This document shows, one piece after another, positions 40,575-41,501 of a DNA stretch of 41,501 nucleotides (positions are counted from its first letter, which is position 1; every line of letters starts with the position of its first letter). Under the pieces are notes generated by a model that worked only from the letters and a program-made list of their open reading frames with translations, did not search any database and had not been told where the DNA came from. Source of the DNA: Janthinobacterium lividum (GTDB lineage: Bacteria; Pseudomonadota; Gammaproteobacteria; Burkholderiales; Burkholderiaceae_D); contig NZ_JAAOLY010000031.1 of NCBI RefSeq assembly GCF_011601275.1, forward strand, positions 1 to 41,501, read 5' to 3'. Both the position numbers and the translations under genes were made by a program.

Positions 40575-41219
40575 ATGATACGTATTGTGATTGCCGACGA
40601 CCACACCATCATGCGAGAAGGATTGAAGCGCATCCTTGACGGCGCGCCGGACATCGATATCGTGGGTGAAGCCATCGACGGCTTTGAAGTCATCAACCAC
40701 GTGCGCCAGGGCGGCTTCGACCTGTTGCTGCTCGACCTGTCGATGCCGGGCCGCAGCGGCGTCGACCTGATCCGGCAAATCCGCAGCGAGGCGCCCAAGC
40801 TGGCCATCCTGATCCTCACCATGCACGAGGAAGAACAATATGCGGTGCGCGCGATCCGCGCCGGCGCGCAAGGCTATCTGACCAAGGAAAGCGCGGGCAC
40901 CCAGCTCGTGGGCGCCATCCACAAGGTGGCGTCGGGACGTCCCTACATCAGCGCCGAGGTGGCGGAGCAGCTCGTGCTCAACATCATGATGCCGAATGAA
41001 AGCTTGCTGCACAAACAGTTGTCGGACCGCGAATTCGAAGTCTTTTCCCTGCTGGTGGCGGGCAAGTCGATCACGGAAATCGCCAACAACCTGCACCTGA
41101 GCGTCAAGACGGTGAGTACGCACAAGACGCGCATCATGCAAAAAATGGGCATGAGTTCGCTGTCGGAAATGGTCCAGTATGCCGTAGCGCACCGCCTGCT
41201 ATCCCCCTTCAAGACCTGA
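40575..41219 (+). CDS. NarL/FixJ-family response regulator
   Basis: 214 aa from ATG 40575. The receiver domain (about 1-118: MIRIVIADDHTIMREGLKRI) has phospho-acceptor D54 (LLLLDLSMPG), the conserved Thr in ILTMHEEE and Lys in GYLTKES. The LuxR-type HTH is at about 148-208 (LSDREFEVFSLLVAGKSITEIANNLHLS). An in-frame GTG at 40533 would add 14 residues but lies outside the receiver fold; neither start has a clear SD. No sensor kinase is in the window. A palindrome just downstream may be its binding site. Targets are unknown. Confidence 0.92.
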   Translation: MIRIVIADDHTIMREGLKRILDGAPDIDIVGEAIDGFEVINHVRQGGFDLLLLDLSMPGRSGVDLIRQIRSEAPKLAILILTMHEEEQYAVRAIRAGAQGYLTKESAGTQLVGAIHKVASGRPYISAEVAEQLVLNIMMPNESLLHKQLSDREFEVFSLLVAGKSITEIANNLHLSVKTVSTHKTRIMQKMGMSSLSEMVQYAVAHRLLSPFKT

Positions 41220-41481
41220 GCCTGTCCACGCGCGCCAGCGAGTAGGAACAATCCTACATCACCCCACCACAGCTCCTACTGCCATATTCAGCCACTGCTG
41301 ATATTAATTGTATACGGTTGTTGGCATACTGAAACCAGTAATCAAGTTGCTGGGAAGTTATTTCATCACACAGCAAGTCGTCAGCGAATTGAGCTTTACC
41401 TGCCTGGACGCGCGCCGCCTCTTCCCTGCCCGCCGTCCTGCGCACCCTGTTATTCAACTCTGAACTACCTGTCACCAGGAG
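41220..41481. other. Intergenic region downstream of the response regulator
   Basis: 262 bp with no credible gene on either strand. It holds a perfect inverted repeat at 41242-41257, an A+T-rich patch (about 41290-41360) that could contain the promoter for the next gene, and an AGGAG SD at the end. I see no intrinsic terminator for the response regulator. Confidence 0.6.
41242..41257. promoter_or_regulatory. Perfect inverted repeat, possible response-regulator site
   Basis: GTAGGAACAATCCTAC: 6-bp arms, 4-bp spacer. The size, symmetry and TAGGA..TCCTA pattern resemble sites of NarL/RcsB/BvgA-type regulators (the RcsAB box is TAAGAATATTCCTA). It lies 23 nt after a NarL-type regulator gene and about 230 nt ahead of the next start. 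Confidence 0.5.
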
Positions 41482-41501
41482 ATGAACATGCTGTCCACGC
41501 A
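41482..41501 (+). CDS. Start of an unidentified gene (cut off by window edge)
   Basis: AGGAG (41477-41481) is followed by ATG at 41482 and a second in-frame ATG at 41488, giving MNMLST up to the edge. The second ATG has the better SD spacing (6 nt). Too little is visible to name the product. Confidence 0.55.

Overview
The window looks like chromosome from a high-GC betaproteobacterium of the Burkholderiales, most likely Oxalobacteraceae (Janthinobacterium/Massilia-like). The grounds are the G+C-rich codon use, the gene order leuC-leuD-leuB-asd-fimV-truA-trpF-trpB-trpA-accD-folC-SPOR-cvpA-purF, a rpsF-priB-rpsR-rplI-dnaB block, and the individual proteins. This is recognition from sequence and gene order; no database search was possible. 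No rRNA, tRNA, CRISPR array, transposase or phage gene was found.

Layout. (1) 1-6350, minus: a two-partner secretion (type Vb) system. The outer-membrane transporter TpsB is followed by a very large TpsA adhesin that runs off the left edge inside an array of 249-bp tandem repeats. (2) 6539-11508: a signalling module. A GAF/HD-GYP phosphodiesterase overlaps a CHASE2 class III nucleotide cyclase (minus), and an MBL-fold hydrolase is divergently transcribed. (3) 11555-13234, minus: a low-affinity phosphate transporter and its PhoU-like partner. (4) 13329-16355, minus: dnaB, rplI, rpsR, priB and rpsF, with a strong sigma70 promoter ahead of rpsF. lexA (plus) is divergent and has two SOS boxes. 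(5) 17336-35168, minus: an almost unbroken 18-kb series of leucine, aspartate-family, tryptophan, fatty-acid, folate, purine and sulfur amino acid genes, with fimV, truA and a tiny entericidin-like lipoprotein between them. (6) 35497-41501: accessory-looking genes. These are an S41-like secreted protein, a cheZ-cheA pair without other chemotaxis genes, a universal stress protein preceded by a perfect FNR/Anr-type box, a NarL/FixJ-type response regulator, and the first codons of another gene.

How the genes fit together. The core block is housekeeping: branched-chain and aromatic amino acid synthesis, malonyl-CoA and purine entry steps, replication and ribosomal proteins. The flanks deal with surface and signalling: TPS adhesin, cyclic-nucleotide turnover, chemotaxis phosphorelay and anaerobic/stress response. 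The most interesting parts are the HD-GYP + CHASE2 cyclase + MBL trio beside an adhesin system, a CheZ with a duplicated acidic N-terminal motif, a CTG start for priB, a possibly leaderless dnaB mRNA, a TrpA with Glu at the usual catalytic Asp60 position, and two intergenic regions (39477-39951 and 41220-41481) holding inverted repeats that resemble operators or structured RNA.
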